Positions 61,845-64,000 of a stretch of 64,000 bases of DNA are shown in pieces (position 1 is the stretch's first letter; every line of letters starts with the position of its first letter). The position numbers and the translations under genes were made by a program. The DNA lies in assembly GCF_018598185.1 (NCBI RefSeq), contig NZ_JAHESC010000024.1, positions 56,573 through 120,572 of the forward strand, read 5' to 3'. Under the pieces are notes generated by a model. That model was not told where the DNA came from and did no database searches. It saw nothing but the letters and a program-made list of their open reading frames with translations. The DNA comes from Dawidia soli. GTDB lineage: Bacteria > Bacteroidota > Bacteroidia > Cytophagales > Cyclobacteriaceae.

Positions 61845-62288
61845 ATGAAGGGATCCTTTGCGTTTTTAAGGCCTTGTTGCGTGATCGGCTGCCTGGCGGC
61901 CATCCTGAGTCTTGTGCCCCACCTCACGGCCGCCCAGGACCGGCTGCCGGCCGGTTGTGATAGCGTGCGGGTCCTGGCCGAGGTGATGCCGGTGTACAAA
62001 AAGGGGTTGGAAGACTTCATCCGCGACTTCCGCAAGGACATGACGCTGCCGCACGGGTGCCACCCCGATAAGATCGTGCTGAAATGCATCGTCGATAAAA
62101 CCGGCAGGCTTTCCAACATCGAGATCACGGCGGACAGTGCCGATGCCAAATGCCGCGAGGGCCTCATCCGCTGCCTGGAGTCGCTGCCCGCCTGGACCCC
62201 CGCCCGCCACAAAGGCAAACCCGTCTGCGTGCGCATGGTCATGCCGATGTATGTACACTATACCGAGACTACCTGGAACGACGACTAA
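61845..62288 (+). CDS. Secreted protein with TonB C-terminal-like domain
   Basis: 147 aa from the ATG at 61845, which starts the signal (CVIGCLAAILSLVPHLTAAQ). Residues about 75-145 fit the TonB-C fold (KIVLKCIVDKTGRLSNIEIT, CLESLPAWTPARHKGKPVCV). Unlike real TonB it has no proline-rich spacer and the signal looks cleavable, so it is probably a free periplasmic TonB-C protein. Five mature Cys. A TCCCGAT-GGCT-ATCGGGA hairpin lies upstream at 61781-61798. Confidence 0.75.
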   Translation: MKGSFAFLRPCCVIGCLAAILSLVPHLTAAQDRLPAGCDSVRVLAEVMPVYKKGLEDFIRDFRKDMTLPHGCHPDKIVLKCIVDKTGRLSNIEITADSADAKCREGLIRCLESLPAWTPARHKGKPVCVRMVMPMYVHYTETTWNDD

Positions 62289-62854
62289 TTGCCAGGAGCG
62301 GCTATTTTCTTTTCCAGCGTAGCGCGATACTTCTCGAACTGCCACTGGAACATGCTGTGGTCCGCGCGCTTGTCCACCATATGATACAGCGTTTGATAAT
62401 AGAGCAGACGCTCCTCGGGCGTAGGATGCTTTTTCAGGAACGTGAGGTAATATTGGTTGATCATTGCGCTATTCCTGGGATCTACCTTTTTGCCATAGAA
62501 CTGGCCTTGCGGCTTGATCCTGAACTTCGTGTCTTCGCCTATTAAGTTTTGGGGAGATTGTTTGTTTTGGCGGATAAAAAGTTTCTTACCGTCCGCAGCC
62601 AGCGCCAGGTATTTTCCGTCCCATGCGTCGTGTTGTCGCTGATGGTATACGGTGTCGACGATGACGTGGCGTGGGTATTTTTGCCAGTCAACCAGCTCGA
62701 CGAACGCCGTATCGCCCGAAACGCGCACAAACACGGCCAGCATAAAACCCGTACCACGATAGTAGCCATCCGGGAGCTTGTTATCGGCCGCGGGCGGTTC
62801 TGGCAGCAGGGAAGCCAGGGTCAGGAAGAGGTGAGGTATAAAAACGGTTGTCAT
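62285..62854 (-). CDS. Exported hypothetical protein
   Basis: 189 aa. A short hydrophobic start (VFIPHLFLTLASLLP) may be a signal. The rest is mixed alpha/beta (GYYRGTGFMLAVFVRVSGDT, KKHPTPEERLLYYQTLYHMV). No family recognised. It overlaps the TonB-C gene by 4 bases tail to tail. Confidence 0.6.
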   Translation of the reverse strand: MTTVFIPHLFLTLASLLPEPPAADNKLPDGYYRGTGFMLAVFVRVSGDTAFVELVDWQKYPRHVIVDTVYHQRQHDAWDGKYLALAADGKKLFIRQNKQSPQNLIGEDTKFRIKPQGQFYGKKVDPRNSAMINQYYLTFLKKHPTPEERLLYYQTLYHMVDKRADHSMFQWQFEKYRATLEKKIAAPGN

Positions 62855-62924
62855 CGCTGAAGGGGATTGGGTTTGTCGTTATACTACAGATGATCAAACC
62901 GATCCTAAAGTTTATGGGCAGCGG

Positions 62925-63848
62925 TTATTTATCTCTTTGCACGCCGGCGATCAAGAGGCGCTCGCCCAGATCCTGCCAGCAATATATACGTTCACGGATG
63001 CCGGCCTGGGCCGCCAGCATAGTATAGATATCTGCCGCCGTCTTCCCCTCCTTCCTCAAATACTGAATTGATGTCGCGCCTGCAGACTTCGAAAGCTTCC
63101 CCCCGTCCGGCCCGGCCATTAGCGGATGATGATAAAACGTCGTCTCCGGAAACCGCTCACGCCCTAGCACCCGTGCCAGGTACAACTGCGCCAACGTGGA
63201 CGGCCAAAGATCCATGCCCCGTACGATCAGGTCGACTCCAAAATGCTCGTCGTCCACCACCGAAGCCAGCTGATACGCCGGATCTCCATCCTTCTTCCGC
63301 ACCACAAAATCATGCTGGTCCCGGGGCAGCGCGGACACCACATCCTCTCCCAGCGTATGCATGACCAGCGGCGCGTCATTATCGGTGCGCAGCCGCCAAC
63401 TGACCTCGCTGGCATCAAACGGCACCCCACGCTGCCGGCAATACCCCGTGTATGCGCCGCTGGCATCTGCCTGCAGGATCTTGCTGCGAGAGCAGTCACA
63501 CGCAAACAGCGCCTGCTGCTGCCGCAGCTCAGCCAGGGCGGCACGATACAACTCCAGGCGGTGCACCTGCGAGTATTCCCGCTCAAACTCCCGGGCGTCG
63601 CGGGGGCCGTCGTGCCAGGGGATCTCCAGGAAGTTCAGGGTATCAAAGATGTCCTGGATGTACGCCGGTTGCGCCCGCTGCCGGTCCAGGTCATCGATGC
63701 GCAGCAGGATGCGCGCCCCGTGCCTGTGCGCCAGCGTGGCCGTGAGCACAAAGGAGTAGATGTTGCCCAAGTGCAGAAAACCGCTAGGCGTGGGCGCAAT
63801 ACGGGTGCGTAAAAAGGGCCTTACGGGTGTGCCCGAAGAAAAATCCAT
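62925..63848 (-). CDS. gluQ: Glutamyl-Q tRNA(Asp) synthetase (GluRS-like, no anticodon domain)
   Basis: 307 aa from the ATG at 63848. The catalytic core of GluRS is present: RIAPTPSGFLHLGN (HIGH-type motif at 26-29), RIDDLDRQR, zinc-site residues CDCSR and YTGYC, DLIVRGMDLWPST, and KLSKSAG (251-255). The anticodon-binding half is absent and the length fits Glu-Q-RS/YadB. This enzyme loads glutamate onto the queuosine base of tRNA-Asp. The tRNA-Asp gene lies 78 bases away in divergent orientation, which supports the call. A truncated GluRS of other function cannot be excluded. Confidence 0.85.
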   Translation of the reverse strand: MDFSSGTPVRPFLRTRIAPTPSGFLHLGNIYSFVLTATLAHRHGARILLRIDDLDRQRAQPAYIQDIFDTLNFLEIPWHDGPRDAREFEREYSQVHRLELYRAALAELRQQQALFACDCSRSKILQADASGAYTGYCRQRGVPFDASEVSWRLRTDNDAPLVMHTLGEDVVSALPRDQHDFVVRKKDGDPAYQLASVVDDEHFGVDLIVRGMDLWPSTLAQLYLARVLGRERFPETTFYHHPLMAGPDGGKLSKSAGATSIQYLRKEGKTAADIYTMLAAQAGIRERIYCWQDLGERLLIAGVQRDK

Positions 63849-63878
63849 ATTTAAAGATCGAAAAAAAGCCGACCGCGA

Positions 63879-63908
63879 TTGACTTATCAAAAACAATTTT
63901 TACATTTG
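63879..63908 (+). promoter_or_regulatory. Promoter of tRNA-Asp
   Basis: TTG at 63879-63881, 19 bases, then TACATTTG at 63901-63908: an exact match to the Bacteroidota TTG / TAnnTTTG promoter. It ends 18 bases before the tRNA. Confidence 0.75.
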
Positions 63909-63926
63909 CGGCCCTGGAAGTTAAAC

Positions 63927-64000
63927 GGACCGGTAGTTCAGCTGGTTAGAATGCCGCCCTGTCACGGCGGAGGTCGCGGGTTCGAGTCCCGTCCGGTCCG
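63927..64000 (+). tRNA. tRNA-Asp (anticodon GTC)
   Basis: A full cloverleaf: acceptor GGACCGG pairs with CCGGTCC (63993-63999), discriminator G at 64000, D arm, anticodon GTC at 63961-63963, and T arm with GGTTCGAGTCC. The CCA end, if encoded, lies beyond the window. Confidence 0.95.

Overview
The window looks like a chromosomal piece of a soil- or plant-associated member of the Bacteroidota. A Cytophagia or Chitinophagia genome is my guess; I cannot place it lower. The reasons are a SusC/SusD pair, a DUF6443-type RHS protein with its partner, LytTR two-component signalling, a FecR protein with a DUF4974-like end, DUF6520-like secreted peptides, few purine-rich ribosome sites, and a TTG-N19-TAnnTTTG promoter before the tRNA gene. 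Most of the window is GC-rich; about 45100-61000 is visibly AT-richer.

Layout. 1-6115: sugar/polyol catabolism, with the end of a GH3 glycosidase, a ThuA / PQQ-dehydrogenase / PKD / cytochrome c fusion, and an esterase. 6116-9762: small exported or membrane proteins separated by clusters of dispersed palindromic repeats. 9763-15813: a nine-gene minus-strand operon headed by a membrane TIR protein and holding an HNH nuclease, DUF4236-SH3, YegP-like and DUF4407 proteins and two small secreted Cys-rich proteins; this is a candidate defence or stress system. 15901-18718: a TPR histidine kinase with its LytTR regulator, and a tiny lipoprotein. 19058-21679: a hypothetical protein, an orphan FecR-like protein and a cytoplasmic sulfite-oxidase-like enzyme. 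21825-32373: an RHS polymorphic toxin locus (partner protein, 2102-aa RHS protein with a nuclease-like tail, cognate immunity protein). 32482-38340: ordinary genes (subtilase, proline dehydrogenase, methyltransferase, lipoproteins) plus a decayed copy of the subtilase tail.

38821-45075 is a compact cassette that resembles the replication part of a phage satellite or plasmid. It has a replisome-organiser-like protein, a DnaC-like ATPase, a tiny HTH protein, two arrays of 10- and 11-bp direct repeats, a run of hairpins, a holin-like membrane peptide and two conserved proteins of unknown role. It has no visible integrase. One of its genes has a truncated inverted copy at the right edge.

45378-60870 is an AT-rich locus. 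On the plus strand, MauE/DoxX membrane protein + a 365-aa anchored protein + Cys-containing DUF6520-like peptide(s) occur twice around an AraC regulator. On the minus strand, converging on a strong shared terminator, lie SusC, a FISUMP lipoprotein, SusD and an M16 zinc peptidase. The arrangement suggests making, oxidising, exporting or taking up and degrading a small disulfide peptide.

61508-64000: a coiled-coil protein, a secreted TonB-C domain protein, a hypothetical protein, and a glutamyl-Q-tRNA(Asp) synthetase divergent from a tRNA-Asp gene, which encodes the very tRNA such an enzyme modifies.

All alignments and counts were made by eye; family names come from recognised motifs, not from searches.
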